Shown piece by piece: positions 54,663 through 63,623 of a stretch of 64,000 nucleotides of DNA. How positions within the stretch are numbered: position 1 is the stretch's first letter; each line of letters begins with the position of its first letter. The DNA is from Shewanella psychrotolerans (lineage in GTDB: Bacteria > Pseudomonadota > Gammaproteobacteria > Enterobacterales > Shewanellaceae), in the NCBI RefSeq assembly GCF_019457595.1, contig NZ_CP080419.1:248001-312000 (forward strand), read 5' to 3'. The position numbers and the translations under genes were made by a program. The notes below the pieces were generated by a model, which saw only the letters and a list, made by a program, of their open reading frames with translations, did not search any database and had not been told where the DNA came from.

Positions 54663-55568
54663 ATGAACTTTAGCTTAGAACAACTTCTTGCTTTTGTTAC
54701 TGTTTATGATCTTAAGTCTTTCAGTAAAGCAGCCGTTAAGCTAGATAAGCATCGCACGACGATTGGTCAGGTGATCACTAACTTAGAAGATCAGTTGGCT
54801 ATCACCTTGTTTGAGCGTATTGGGCGCTCCGTTGAGCCTACTCAAGATGCCGATTTACTCTATCACTACGCTAAGCAAGCCATAGAACAAACCCGTACCT
54901 TCGATCGTGTCGCGTTAAGCCTGTCTTATGGCACGTTAGAATCGGTGACCATTGCTTACCCGAGTTTTATTCCCCAGCATGTGCTCACTGTGATACGCAT
55001 GGCGCTAATAGAAGAGTTTCCCTATATGAGGGTTAATTTATTGGTGCGTTCGAAAGCCGACATTAAGAAGGGGATTCAAGACGGCTCTATTCATTTTGGC
55101 CTAGTCAATGTGTTCGAAAGCAAGGTGATAAGTAGTATCGATTCGGTGTTGATGCGCAGTATCGCCTTTGTGCCCTTTACCAGCGAAAATAGTGAGCTGG
55201 CGCGGATGCCGTCGAATGAAACCTACACGGCAATGAAGTCGACCCGCCAATTTGTACTCAAGTCTATGCTTGACGATGATATGGCAAGTAGGGTGATCCT
55301 TTCGTCTCATTATGAAGTGGTGGACCAGCAGACACTTATTGTTAGGATGGTACAAGAGGGATTGGGCTGGGCATTGCTGCCACGAACCATTGTCCAATCT
55401 GAATATTATTCAGACGATATTGTCGAGATTGAGCTCGATCAGCTTAAAGAAGCCGTTCATGTCCCCGTGTCACTCTGGTGTCAGCATTCAAAGCAGGTGA
55501 TGATCGTTAAGAAAGTCATTTACAAGAGTATTATGGATTACCTTAAGGTGCTCGATTCACCAAGTTAA
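54663..55568 (+). CDS. LysR-family regulator, divergent from the efflux operon
   Basis: 301-residue LysR-type protein. Winged HTH at residues 1-60 (SFSKAAVKLDKHRTTIGQVI, LFERIGRSVEPTQDADLL), effector domain about 90-295. Divergence from an aaeXAB-type operon mirrors aaeR in E. coli. The operator array shared by four promoters flanks this gene, so it is the prime candidate to bind it; this is inference. The inducer is unknown. Confidence 0.86.
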   Translation: MNFSLEQLLAFVTVYDLKSFSKAAVKLDKHRTTIGQVITNLEDQLAITLFERIGRSVEPTQDADLLYHYAKQAIEQTRTFDRVALSLSYGTLESVTIAYPSFIPQHVLTVIRMALIEEFPYMRVNLLVRSKADIKKGIQDGSIHFGLVNVFESKVISSIDSVLMRSIAFVPFTSENSELARMPSNETYTAMKSTRQFVLKSMLDDDMASRVILSSHYEVVDQQTLIVRMVQEGLGWALLPRTIVQSEYYSDDIVEIELDQLKEAVHVPVSLWCQHSKQVMIVKKVIYKSIMDYLKVLDSPS

Positions 55569-55683
55569 CAATACATTGGTTGGCCTCTGCAACGTCAGGG
55601 GCCTATCCTTATACCTTACTTTTCTAAATTAATTCAAGTCCTTACCTATTCTTCTGGCATGGCTTAAGTCATGTTTCGGCTTT

Positions 55684-55706
55684 TATGAAGGGTTTCATCC
55701 TTCATA
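55684..55706 (-). promoter_or_regulatory. Operator copy D, upstream of the AspT-type transporter
   Basis: Plus strand reads TATGAAGG-GTTTCAT-CCTTCATA, a perfect eight-base inverted repeat with a seven-base spacer. On the minus strand it is identical to copy B over 21 of 23 positions. It lies about 180-200 bases upstream of the gene at 55886. The remainder of the 317-base gap (55569-55885) holds no supported gene. Confidence 0.8.
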
Positions 55707-55885
55707 GACGATTATCTAAGTTTCATTGTCGGGCATAAAATTCATCTGAAATCGAGGTCTATACGCTTAGCTTTTGCACTACTTTAGTGTGTCGCAAAAG
55801 GAGATAGCGATGGCCACGATAAATAGAATTTAACTAGACATGACTGAACACCTAGGCATGCCTATAACATTCAAGTGGTCAGGCG

Positions 55886-57574
55886 ATGGAAACACTACAA
55901 AATATTTTTAATTTCTCTCCTTACTTCCCCATTTTGATCACTTTGGTCTTGGGGTTCTTGGTCGGAAAGATCTCGGTAGGGCGTTTTAGCTTAGGCAGCA
56001 TAGTGGGCACCTTATTGGTGGGCATGCTGGTTGGTTTAAATGGTGTCGAAATCACGCCAAGCGTTAGGTGGGTATTCTTTGGCTTTTTCATGTATGTGGT
56101 GGGCTACCAAGGGGGCTATCACCTTATTAGCACACTGAAATTGCGCAAGAAGTCTATACTTCTGGCGAGTGTCTTGATGAGTTTGGTTGCCGTGTCGACT
56201 CTTGCTATTGCTAGCTGGCTATTCGAGCTAGATCTCTATATGGCAATTGGCATGACGGCTGGCAGCTTTGTTCATCCTGAAATCATTAGTGCCGCCATTG
56301 ACGCTATCGGTGATTTTTCTGGTGTGAGTGAAGCCGCTAAAAATCTGGCCCAAAGTGAAATTATCTTAGGCTATATGCTCACGGTTATTTTTGGTGTGCT
56401 AGGTCCTGTGATCATGATGTCTTGGTTTTTCCCCAAGGTTATGCCAAAGGTGATGGGGTTTCAGGCGGAGACGAGCGATCTGCTCGATGCCACCCCATTG
56501 GCCATGCGTAAGTCTATCAATAGCGCGCATAGTATCGTCAGGCGTGTTTTTGAGGTGAACCAAGAGAGCACTGTGGTGGGCAAGACCCTGCAGCAGCTGA
56601 CTGCACCATCTATCGATATTATTTTTGAGCTGTCACGTGGCAGTAATAGTGATCAGGGGCTTAAGGATGGGGATCCAATCGCGATAGGCGATATCATCAC
56701 CATTACCGGTCGCCACAATGCCCTGTTTTACTTCGACGATAATTTGTTAGGAACAGAGCTTCCCTGTGATAGTCAGACTAATGTCAGCGAAGAGAGTTAT
56801 CTGATACAGGTCAGTACGACTGAACTCGTGGATCAGTCATTGCAGCAGGTAAAAACCGCTTTGAATCAGAGTACAGGCAGAGGTGTTTGCATCACCGAGT
56901 TGCTTCGAGGAGATCAGGCGCTGGAGATCACTCCCGATTTAGTGGTGAAACGCCATGACATATTGCAGATCACCGGCAGTTCTTGTGATGTGCAGCTGGT
57001 TAAAAATGACTTTAGTCAGCGCTCATCAAACAGAGGTGTGAATCAGATCTTGTTTGGTGCGGGATTGGTGTTGGCGTACATGATCAGCATGTGGCACCTC
57101 AACATAGGCGGTATTTACCTCTATTTCAGTATGGGTCTGAGCAGCTTGATTTCGGGGGTTGCTGTGGGCTGGGCGTGTCACAAAATCAACCCGTTAGATA
57201 TGTTGCCTGTAGATACCAGTAATGCTGTACGCAACGTGTCATTGCTGGTGTTTACCGCGATCACGGGTTTGTATTTTGGCCCGAAGATGCTTTATGCCAT
57301 GAATGTCGGCGGAATTAAGGTCGCCTTGGTTGGCAGTGCTGTGGTGCTGATATCACAGCTGCTTTCATTTGCTATCGCTTATTGGATTTTTAAGATTAAG
57401 AGTCCGAGCGACTTAATCGGCTGCGTCAGTGGGAGTCAGCATTCAGGTCTGGGCATGCCTGCCATTTATAAGCAGGATGGATATAAAAGCACTATTCATG
57501 CCTTGGTGGTTTCATATATTACATCAAGCTTCTTGATGTTGATTGTTGTCTCAATGGTTTTAAATTTGATGTGA
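55886..57574 (+). CDS. Aspartate:alanine-exchanger (AspT) family transporter
   Basis: 562-residue inner-membrane antiporter of the AAE family. An N-terminal hydrophobic half (about 1-190), a cytoplasmic pair of TrkA-C/RCK-C-like domains (about 205-385; VVGKTLQQL, DGDPIAIGDIITITGRH), and a C-terminal hydrophobic half (about 390-562) form the family layout. Members swap an acid for its decarboxylation product or another small acid. The weak spacer start has GGCG rather than a clear Shine-Dalgarno. It is followed after 74 bases by the Omp85-like gene, so a transporter and an outer-membrane barrel are co-expressed. Confidence 0.82.
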   Translation: METLQNIFNFSPYFPILITLVLGFLVGKISVGRFSLGSIVGTLLVGMLVGLNGVEITPSVRWVFFGFFMYVVGYQGGYHLISTLKLRKKSILLASVLMSLVAVSTLAIASWLFELDLYMAIGMTAGSFVHPEIISAAIDAIGDFSGVSEAAKNLAQSEIILGYMLTVIFGVLGPVIMMSWFFPKVMPKVMGFQAETSDLLDATPLAMRKSINSAHSIVRRVFEVNQESTVVGKTLQQLTAPSIDIIFELSRGSNSDQGLKDGDPIAIGDIITITGRHNALFYFDDNLLGTELPCDSQTNVSEESYLIQVSTTELVDQSLQQVKTALNQSTGRGVCITELLRGDQALEITPDLVVKRHDILQITGSSCDVQLVKNDFSQRSSNRGVNQILFGAGLVLAYMISMWHLNIGGIYLYFSMGLSSLISGVAVGWACHKINPLDMLPVDTSNAVRNVSLLVFTAITGLYFGPKMLYAMNVGGIKVALVGSAVVLISQLLSFAIAYWIFKIKSPSDLIGCVSGSQHSGLGMPAIYKQDGYKSTIHALVVSYITSSFLMLIVVSMVLNLM

Positions 57575-57648
57575 CCTGAGTGTCACACCAAATCGTTAGA
57601 CTCATTAGCTAATTTTATTTTTAAAACAGATTTACAGGTGATTAAGCA

Positions 57649-58818
57649 ATGATTAAAAAAACTCTCTTGTGCGCCTTGCTCATGGCTTCATCACAAGCCC
57701 TTGCAGATGCTTCTGATTTTTTCGATGAGCAAGATGGCCAGTTAGATCTGGGCCATTATTTAGCAGAAAATGCCTACGGTTTTCTGCCGATCCCTATGTT
57801 AATCACCGAACCCGCTGTCGGCGTGGGTGGTGGCTTGGTGGGCCTGTTTCTGCATGAAACCGAAGAGGAAAAAGTTCGTCGTATGCAAAAGGCCCGTGAA
57901 TCTATCGACGGTGGTGCCCAACTTATGCCTGCGGCCATGACCTTAGTCGGTGCTGCCGGCACCGAAAATGGTACCTGGCTTGCGTTTGCGGGTCATCGTC
58001 ATTCCTGGCTGCAAGATACTATTCGGTATACCGGGATTGCCGGTGTCGCCAATGCGAACTTGGATATCTACTCTCGCCTAGGTGGCCTATTGCCCCCTGA
58101 ACATGCGATTCAATTTGATACTCAGACCCAAGCCGTGTTTGCCTTGCAAAAGGCACAGTTTAGGGTGGCAAAAACGCCATTGATGTTAGGGGTTAAACAG
58201 ATCTGGAGCGAGTCGAGCGTCTCCTCTTCGGATGCTGTGGTGGATTGGATTTTAAAAAATCGCTTAGGCGATAGCAGTACGACTTCGGGTTTGGGACTTG
58301 TGGCCGAGTATGATACTCGCGACAACATGTTCTTCCCCAAGAAGGGTTTTATTGTATCGAGTGAATACATGGTGTTCGATGAGGCTATCGGCTCTGACAT
58401 TAACTACCAAACCTTGAATGTCAATGGTGAGGTTTACGTGCCGATCACTGAGCATTGGACCTTTGCGGCCGCGGCTAGCTATGACGCCATCTATGGTGAT
58501 GACGACGAGCTAACACCAACGGCAAAACCCTTTGTGAACCTACGCGGTGTGTCGGCGTTTCGTTACCAAGGCGATCAGGTTGCCACGGTGCAGTCTCAGT
58601 TGATGTATCACTTTGATCACAGGTGGACAGTTTCTGGCTTCTACGGTTATGGCCAAACGGCTAATGACAGCAATTATGATAACCAAGACTCGGTAAATGC
58701 CTATGGCGTGGGTTTCCGTTATCAGATTGCCCGTCGTTATGGTATCCACATGGGTGTCGATTTGGCGAGAAGCGGCGACGACAACGCTATCTACTTCCAA
58801 GTGGGATCAGGGTTTTGA
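57649..58818 (+). CDS. Omp85/BamA-type barrel lacking POTRA domains, second copy
   Basis: 389-residue outer-membrane protein with signal peptide (1-19, ALA). Like its relative at 23138 it has about 50 residues and then directly the barrel: PAVGVGGGLVGLF, GLVAEYDTRDNMFFPKKG, and VNLRGVSAFRYQGDQ in the place of the LRGY motif, ending in SGF. Such short Omp85-type proteins lack POTRA repeats and so cannot be classical BamA/TamA. It shares the operon with the AspT-type transporter. Function unknown. Confidence 0.8.
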   Translation: MIKKTLLCALLMASSQALADASDFFDEQDGQLDLGHYLAENAYGFLPIPMLITEPAVGVGGGLVGLFLHETEEEKVRRMQKARESIDGGAQLMPAAMTLVGAAGTENGTWLAFAGHRHSWLQDTIRYTGIAGVANANLDIYSRLGGLLPPEHAIQFDTQTQAVFALQKAQFRVAKTPLMLGVKQIWSESSVSSSDAVVDWILKNRLGDSSTTSGLGLVAEYDTRDNMFFPKKGFIVSSEYMVFDEAIGSDINYQTLNVNGEVYVPITEHWTFAAAASYDAIYGDDDELTPTAKPFVNLRGVSAFRYQGDQVATVQSQLMYHFDHRWTVSGFYGYGQTANDSNYDNQDSVNAYGVGFRYQIARRYGIHMGVDLARSGDDNAIYFQVGSGF

Positions 58819-58901
58819 TTTTTGAGAACGCTTTGAACTTAGCCACTTTCTGTTCGAACGCTAGCTTTGTTGATTTAAGGTTAAATGCTTTTCCTAAGCC
58901 A

Positions 58902-58934
58902 GAACAATCATAATATTCATTATTATGATTGTTC
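58902..58934. terminator. Fourteen-base hairpin between convergent genes
   Basis: GAACAATCATAATA (58902-58915) pairs perfectly with TATTATGATTGTTC (58921-58934) around TTCAT. It lies 84 bases after the Omp85-type gene and 54 bases after the end of the convergent dehydrogenase gene. Confidence 0.6.
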
Positions 58935-58987
58935 TTCGATAAGCCACATGATGATTAGTGAAGGTCGTTTTAAGCTTGAAAATTACA

Positions 58988-60118
58988 TTAGAGCAGTTCG
59001 AGCAATAGCTGGGTCATCTCATGTTCGTCAAGCGAAACTGGAGAGTTCTTATTGTCGGCGTGTGCGATGACCGCATCTATATCTAACTCGCTAAGGCCAT
59101 AGTCTGATAATTTACCCAGTGGCTGAGCCCATTGCTCGAAAAGATTTATCGCTTCCATATCATCGATCGCTTCACCAAAGAGAGTTTGGCGCGCAAGGGT
59201 AAACTGTTTAATCGAAGATTTAGCGAGTAAACGTTTAAATACCGGGCCGAGTAAGATTCCGCAGGCCGCGCCATGGGGAATGTTGCATACAGCGCCAAGA
59301 GGCCCAGCAATACCATGAACGGTTCCCAGTCCTCCATTGGCTAAGCTAAGGCCTGAGAGATAAGCGGCTAGTGCAAGTTTGCCTCTTAGCTCTAGCTCTG
59401 CTGGCGTGCCATAAAGTGCGTCGGTGAATAACCGACTTCCTTGAGAAAATAAGCTGATCCCTTGCAACGCCAAGGCATGAGTAAGCGGGGTTGCCTTAGT
59501 TGAAACTAATGACTCTAGCAGTTGACAGAAGGCGTCCATACTACAGGCGAGCGTGACTAATGTGGGGGTTCCGACTGCCAATTGGGGATCGATAATGGCT
59601 AGGTGAGGCACGAAAGCATCGTGTCTTAGCGATTTCTTGAATGAATTTTCGCCTCGTTGACCGATCACCGCATTTTTAGTTGCTTCGCTTCCGGTTCCTG
59701 CTGTTGTTGGTACGGCAATAAGTGGCAGGGTATTGGGCTCTGGCGTTTTAGTGCCAACGCCCTCTAAATAATCGAGGACCGAACCTTGATGACAAAGCAT
59801 TGCAGCAATAGCCTTACCTGCATCGAGTACGCTGCCGCCACCAATGGCGACGACAATATCAACGTCATGGAGACGCGCCATTTCCGTTAGGTTATCGACA
59901 ATTTGAGGGGTCGGTTCACCGCTGACAATGTCGTGATTAAAGGGGATCTTCGCTTGGTGTAACTTAGTTTGGATTACCGTCCAGCTTTCTGTTTCTATAA
60001 AATGTTTGCCTGTGATGATCAGGACCGATTGATAGGGTTTTAGTAGGTCGGCTAACTTAGTTATTTCGCCATTACCAAAAATCAATTTTGCGTTGCCCAA
60101 ATGGGTAAATGGATTCAT
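58988..60118 (-). CDS. Iron-containing (type III) alcohol dehydrogenase
   Basis: 376-residue NAD(P)-dependent dehydrogenase of the group III family. NAD-binding GGGSVLDAGKAIAAM, then PTTAGTGSEATKNAV, and metal ligands in the SMDAFCQLLE His/Asp region and HGIAGPLGAVCNIPHGAACG, where the two His act with Asp. No signal. The substrate (alcohol or aldehyde) is not predictable. It lies 101 bases after the iron-sulfur membrane protein on the same strand. Confidence 0.88.
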   Translation of the reverse strand: MNPFTHLGNAKLIFGNGEITKLADLLKPYQSVLIITGKHFIETESWTVIQTKLHQAKIPFNHDIVSGEPTPQIVDNLTEMARLHDVDIVVAIGGGSVLDAGKAIAAMLCHQGSVLDYLEGVGTKTPEPNTLPLIAVPTTAGTGSEATKNAVIGQRGENSFKKSLRHDAFVPHLAIIDPQLAVGTPTLVTLACSMDAFCQLLESLVSTKATPLTHALALQGISLFSQGSRLFTDALYGTPAELELRGKLALAAYLSGLSLANGGLGTVHGIAGPLGAVCNIPHGAACGILLGPVFKRLLAKSSIKQFTLARQTLFGEAIDDMEAINLFEQWAQPLGKLSDYGLSELDIDAVIAHADNKNSPVSLDEHEMTQLLLELL

Positions 60119-60219
60119 CGTTATTCCTTGTCAAACTAACACTCAGTTGCCGAGAGGTTCTGTGAAGCGAGAAAGTATAGCAGTTCTCTGTGGCTAAATC
60201 TGAGTGTTAGTAAGCATTA

Positions 60220-61434
60220 TCAATGGCCTATCGATCCTAAGTGTTGAATTAAATACATTCTGATCTCGGTCGGCGTTTGACTGACCCAAAAACCACTTAC
60301 ATAGGCGATCAATGGCACCATGAACAGTAACATTAGCAACATGATAGCCAGCCCTCGTGTCGATAACTTGATGCCATTGCGCGTACTGAAGTGTAAAGCT
60401 TGCTGTTTAGGACAGGCTGAAACACATCGCATACAAGCTTGGCATTCATCTGAGCGGATATTGCGTTGAGTATGAACACTGATCGCAGCTGGGCAGGCTC
60501 GGGTACACTTGTCGCAATTCATCCCTTTAGATTCAATCAGGCAGTGCTGGGGACTTCTGCGAATTTTAAACGGGCTGAGGAAGCTAAGCAGTCCTAATAG
60601 TGCGCCGTATGGGCAGATGTAACGGCAAAAGCCTTGGCGGCGCCAAGCTGCCAGCCCTAAAATTACCGAGAAACCGATAAGCGTCGCTAGGCCAGGCGTA
60701 ATAAAAAACAGCGCCATTTTTAAGTCGGCTATCTTATGATAATTACCGTTGAGATAATGAGGAATAGAGGCTGATGGCATCGTTAGGATGATATAAAACA
60801 ATCCTCCAAGTAATAGATATTTGAACATGCGCAGTGGCCAGTCGAGCCATGTTGGCGGTAACAACTCTCGCTTGATAAAGCGTTTTCTTAGTTTATAAAG
60901 ATATTCCCCTGCTAGTCCTAAGGGGCAAGCCCAGCCGCAGAATGCGCGTTTACACAATAGGCCTGTAAGTAACACAACCGTTAGCATCACGGCTGCAGCA
61001 GGATGGTTTTCATCCCAGATCCCAAGAGTTAGAATCGCTTTTATCTCAATGCCTCCGGCGATGGGCAAGAAAGCATCGCCGACATCAGGGCGCATTAGCC
61101 AAGGCGTTATTCCCAGCTTGAGCATGGCGGCATTGGCCGCAAATTGAATGCCGACAAGTAACATAGACAGGGCTAACAGATGTTGAATAACATTCCGCAG
61201 CGTGTTGGAACGCACTTCACCTTTGGTGAGTTCGTTTTGGTATCGGCTCGCGACGGCAAGGCAAATAACCGCGACAACAAGTGCTAACCATAGGGGCCAA
61301 TAGAGCGTAGTGATTAACGAGCCAACAAGTAAGCCGCCCGTTGCTAGGGCGCCCCATTTTTTTCCACTCCAGTAAAGCAAACTAATGCTATATACCAAAG
61401 CCAGCATTAGGGTGATTGATTCGATGATACTCAT
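60220..61434 (-). CDS. NapH/NosR/CcoG-like polyferredoxin membrane protein
   Basis: 404-residue membrane iron-sulfur protein. Six or more membrane helices surround two CxxxCP half-motifs (FCGWACPLGL, FCRYICPYGAL), followed by two ferredoxin-type 4Fe-4S clusters (CDKCTRACP and CQACMRCVSACP) in the C-terminal part before a last helix. This layout is typical of electron-transfer proteins such as NapH, NosR and RdxA/CcoG. No reductase gene is adjacent, so its partner is unknown. Confidence 0.84.
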   Translation of the reverse strand: MSIIESITLMLALVYSISLLYWSGKKWGALATGGLLVGSLITTLYWPLWLALVVAVICLAVASRYQNELTKGEVRSNTLRNVIQHLLALSMLLVGIQFAANAAMLKLGITPWLMRPDVGDAFLPIAGGIEIKAILTLGIWDENHPAAAVMLTVVLLTGLLCKRAFCGWACPLGLAGEYLYKLRKRFIKRELLPPTWLDWPLRMFKYLLLGGLFYIILTMPSASIPHYLNGNYHKIADLKMALFFITPGLATLIGFSVILGLAAWRRQGFCRYICPYGALLGLLSFLSPFKIRRSPQHCLIESKGMNCDKCTRACPAAISVHTQRNIRSDECQACMRCVSACPKQQALHFSTRNGIKLSTRGLAIMLLMLLFMVPLIAYVSGFWVSQTPTEIRMYLIQHLGSIGH

Positions 61435-61726
61435 AGTGATAGAACCAGTAGTTGAGAAAGTAATGTAACCGTTTGTATCAATGAGAGAGTATTTGGTGAT
61501 GTAAGTTCTTATCCTATCTAATTAGTGTGCAGTGACTCTCGAAATTTAGCTGCCTGATACCATTTTTGATGATCTGTATCGCCTTGTTGCTAGATTGTGT
61601 CGCCTTGCTGCCATTTTGTGTTTCCGCATAACTGAGAGAGAAAATAAAAAGCCCCAACACAAAGTCAGGGCTTTCTATAATACTGATCAGTATAAAAATT
61701 TGATCGCTTAGCGAGTGTTGAGCTGG
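61435..61726. other. Intergenic region with terminator
   Basis: Roughly 290 bases holding the promoter of the polyferredoxin gene and the terminator of the DUF2959 gene. A near-repeat TGTCGCCTTG-T-GC occurs around 61579-61612 (GTATCGCCTTGTTGC and GTGTCGCCTTGCTGC). No gene is supported. Confidence 0.4.
61641..61674 (-). terminator. Rho-independent terminator of the DUF2959 gene
   Basis: On the minus strand AAAGCCC and GGGCTTT pair around a 13-base loop, followed by TTTTATTTT. It lies about 50 bases after the stop. Confidence 0.7.
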
Positions 61727-62377
61727 CTATTTACCACCTTCGATCGATTCGATAAATTTGCTTGATTCGGCAATTGACTTATTCATCTCTTTTATCAGAC
61801 TAGATATGTCGGTTTGCAGGCTAGCAAATTCACCTTTTATCGCACCAATGGCTTGGGCATTAAGGTTATGTTTAAGGTAAAGCATGTTGTCTTTCATCGC
61901 CGTGAGAATTGGCGGCATTTTGCTTTCGGCGCGGCGCATGGTGCGGATCAATTGCTCGTAAGAGCGGCGAGTGTCACGCAGTTTTGTTTCGCTGTTGCGG
62001 CGCAGGCTGGCCTTGCTGATCTCACCGATTTCTGTCTGCCATTCGTCAAATAATGCCTCGGCAACATCTTCGACCTTGTCGATACGGTTGCTGACGTCGT
62101 CGGCGGCTTCTTGGGAAGATTCATACTCGTCTCTGGCTTTCTCGTAGGCGCTCTGTAGATCGCCACCATCGTGGTTCAGCAGTGCCTGCATCTCTTCCAG
62201 CGCCGAGCTAAACTGCTGCTGAGCCTCTTCTTGAGATTCTTTGGCATCATTTACGCGATCCACCATGATGTCACGCTTGTGGTAGCCCACTTTTTCCATG
62301 GCGCCGTAATAAGCACTTTGGCAGCCGCTAAGCAGCATAGCTGAGGCGATGACAACAGTTGATAATATGTTTTTCAT
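61727..62377 (-). CDS. DUF2959 lipoprotein
   Basis: 216-residue lipoprotein (lipobox LLSGC, Cys about residue 19). Almost wholly coiled-coil: a charged helical chain rich in Glu, Lys and Ala, with a hydrophobic first helix after the Cys. It matches the DUF2959 family, which is common in Shewanella and other marine gammaproteobacteria and has no known function. It lies 14 bases downstream of the next small gene, in one operon. Confidence 0.8.
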   Translation of the reverse strand: MKNILSTVVIASAMLLSGCQSAYYGAMEKVGYHKRDIMVDRVNDAKESQEEAQQQFSSALEEMQALLNHDGGDLQSAYEKARDEYESSQEAADDVSNRIDKVEDVAEALFDEWQTEIGEISKASLRRNSETKLRDTRRSYEQLIRTMRRAESKMPPILTAMKDNMLYLKHNLNAQAIGAIKGEFASLQTDISSLIKEMNKSIAESSKFIESIEGGK

Positions 62378-62391
62378 CCTGAAATTATCCT

Positions 62392-62622
62392 TTAATAGGG
62401 TTGATCGGCCTTAAATTTTGCTGCGTCGATAATGCTCCAAAGATGGGCAATACCACCAATGATAGCCGGTACAATAAGCCACCACATGGCGTAACCAACA
62501 ATTGTGATAACGCAAAATAACAAGGCTGCCAAGATGCGTCCTTGTACTAATTGCCCCAATCCTGGGAAGAAGAAACTTGCTATTGCGGCAATAACATTGC
62601 CTGCTGAACCTTGTTGTGACAT
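62392..62622 (-). CDS. Small membrane protein, two to three helices
   Basis: 76-residue hydrophobic protein with a glycine-rich opening and segment FFFPGLGQLVQGRILAALLF resembling the TM2-domain family; two further hydrophobic helices follow. Co-transcribed with the DUF2959 lipoprotein gene. Function unknown. Confidence 0.65.
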   Translation of the reverse strand: MSQQGSAGNVIAAIASFFFPGLGQLVQGRILAALLFCVITIVGYAMWWLIVPAIIGGIAHLWSIIDAAKFKADQPY

Positions 62623-62708
62623 CTATTTGTTCCTTACACTTGTATCTAGCATCTTTAAACTTGTAATCTAGCTTACGCAGTTAACACCACTTGAATCAAG
62701 AGAATACC

Positions 62709-63623
62709 GTGATAAATAGAATAGATGGGAGCCTGTTTCGCTCAATTATGCTGGGTATCTGGGAGTTTATGATACATCTAAAACGGCGTGTGGCGGAAGA
62801 TCAGATTAATATGCGCGCGGGACATTTGGCCTATGTGACCCTGTTGTCCTTGGTTCCTATGGTCGCCGTGACCATGTCTATGTTGTCAGCGTTCCCAGTA
62901 TTCAAGGGCATTCGCGTCCATATCGAGACCTTTATCTACGAAAATTTTATCCCCTCTGCCGGCGACAGCGTGCAGATGTATATCAATGAGTTTGTCGCTA
63001 ACGCCTCTAAGGGCACGGCCGTGGGTATCGGTGCACTGGTGGTGGTGGCGATTCTGTTGATCTCCAATATCGACAAGTCCCTCAATGGCATCTGGCGCAC
63101 CACGGAGCAGCGCTCTTTTGTGGTCTCCTTTTCTATGTATTGGATGGTGTTGACCTTGGGGCCAGTATTAATGGGGGCCAGCTTGGTCGCCACCTCCTAT
63201 GTGGTCTCACTTAAGGTGTTTAATGGCACAGATCTCAGCGGTGTGGTGCCTATCTTGGTGGAGCGTCTGCCCATGTTCTTTTCGGTTGCTACTTTCCTAT
63301 TGATCTACATGGTGGTGCCCAATACCAAGGTGAAGTTCTTCCACGCACTGCTAGGTGCCATAGTGGCGGCCCTGTTATTTGAGCTCGGCAAGAAGGGCTT
63401 TGCCCTGTATCTCACCGAGTTTCCAGCCTATGAGGCTATCTACGGCGCTCTGGCGACCATTCCTATCTTATTTGTTTGGGTTTATCTCTCCTGGATCATT
63501 GTCTTGATCGGCGCGGAGATAACGGCTGCCATGCCAGAGTATCTGGATAAGCGCCTGATGGATTTGGTGAACACGGAGATAGAAGATGAGTCTGGCGATC
63601 ACTTCGACGAGCATAAAAGGTGA
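62709..63623 (+). CDS. YihY/BrkB-family inner-membrane protein
   Basis: Membrane protein of about 304 residues of the YihY/UPF0761 family with five to six helices. Conserved stretches [18 protein letters not shown] (residues about 37-54), the central [11 protein letters not shown] and [20 protein letters not shown] near the end. The start is uncertain: GTG 62709 has AAGAGAA upstream and is preferred here over the TTG at 62691; an ATG at 62748 is also in frame. Its stop overlaps the start of the next gene, which indicates an operon. Function not established. Confidence 0.8.
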   Translation: MINRIDGSLFRSIMLGIWEFMIHLKRRVAEDQINMRAGHLAYVTLLSLVPMVAVTMSMLSAFPVFKGIRVHIETFIYENFIPSAGDSVQMYINEFVANASKGTAVGIGALVVVAILLISNIDKSLNGIWRTTEQRSFVVSFSMYWMVLTLGPVLMGASLVATSYVVSLKVFNGTDLSGVVPILVERLPMFFSVATFLLIYMVVPNTKVKFFHALLGAIVAALLFELGKKGFALYLTEFPAYEAIYGALATIPILFVWVYLSWIIVLIGAEITAAMPEYLDKRLMDLVNTEIEDESGDHFDEHKR

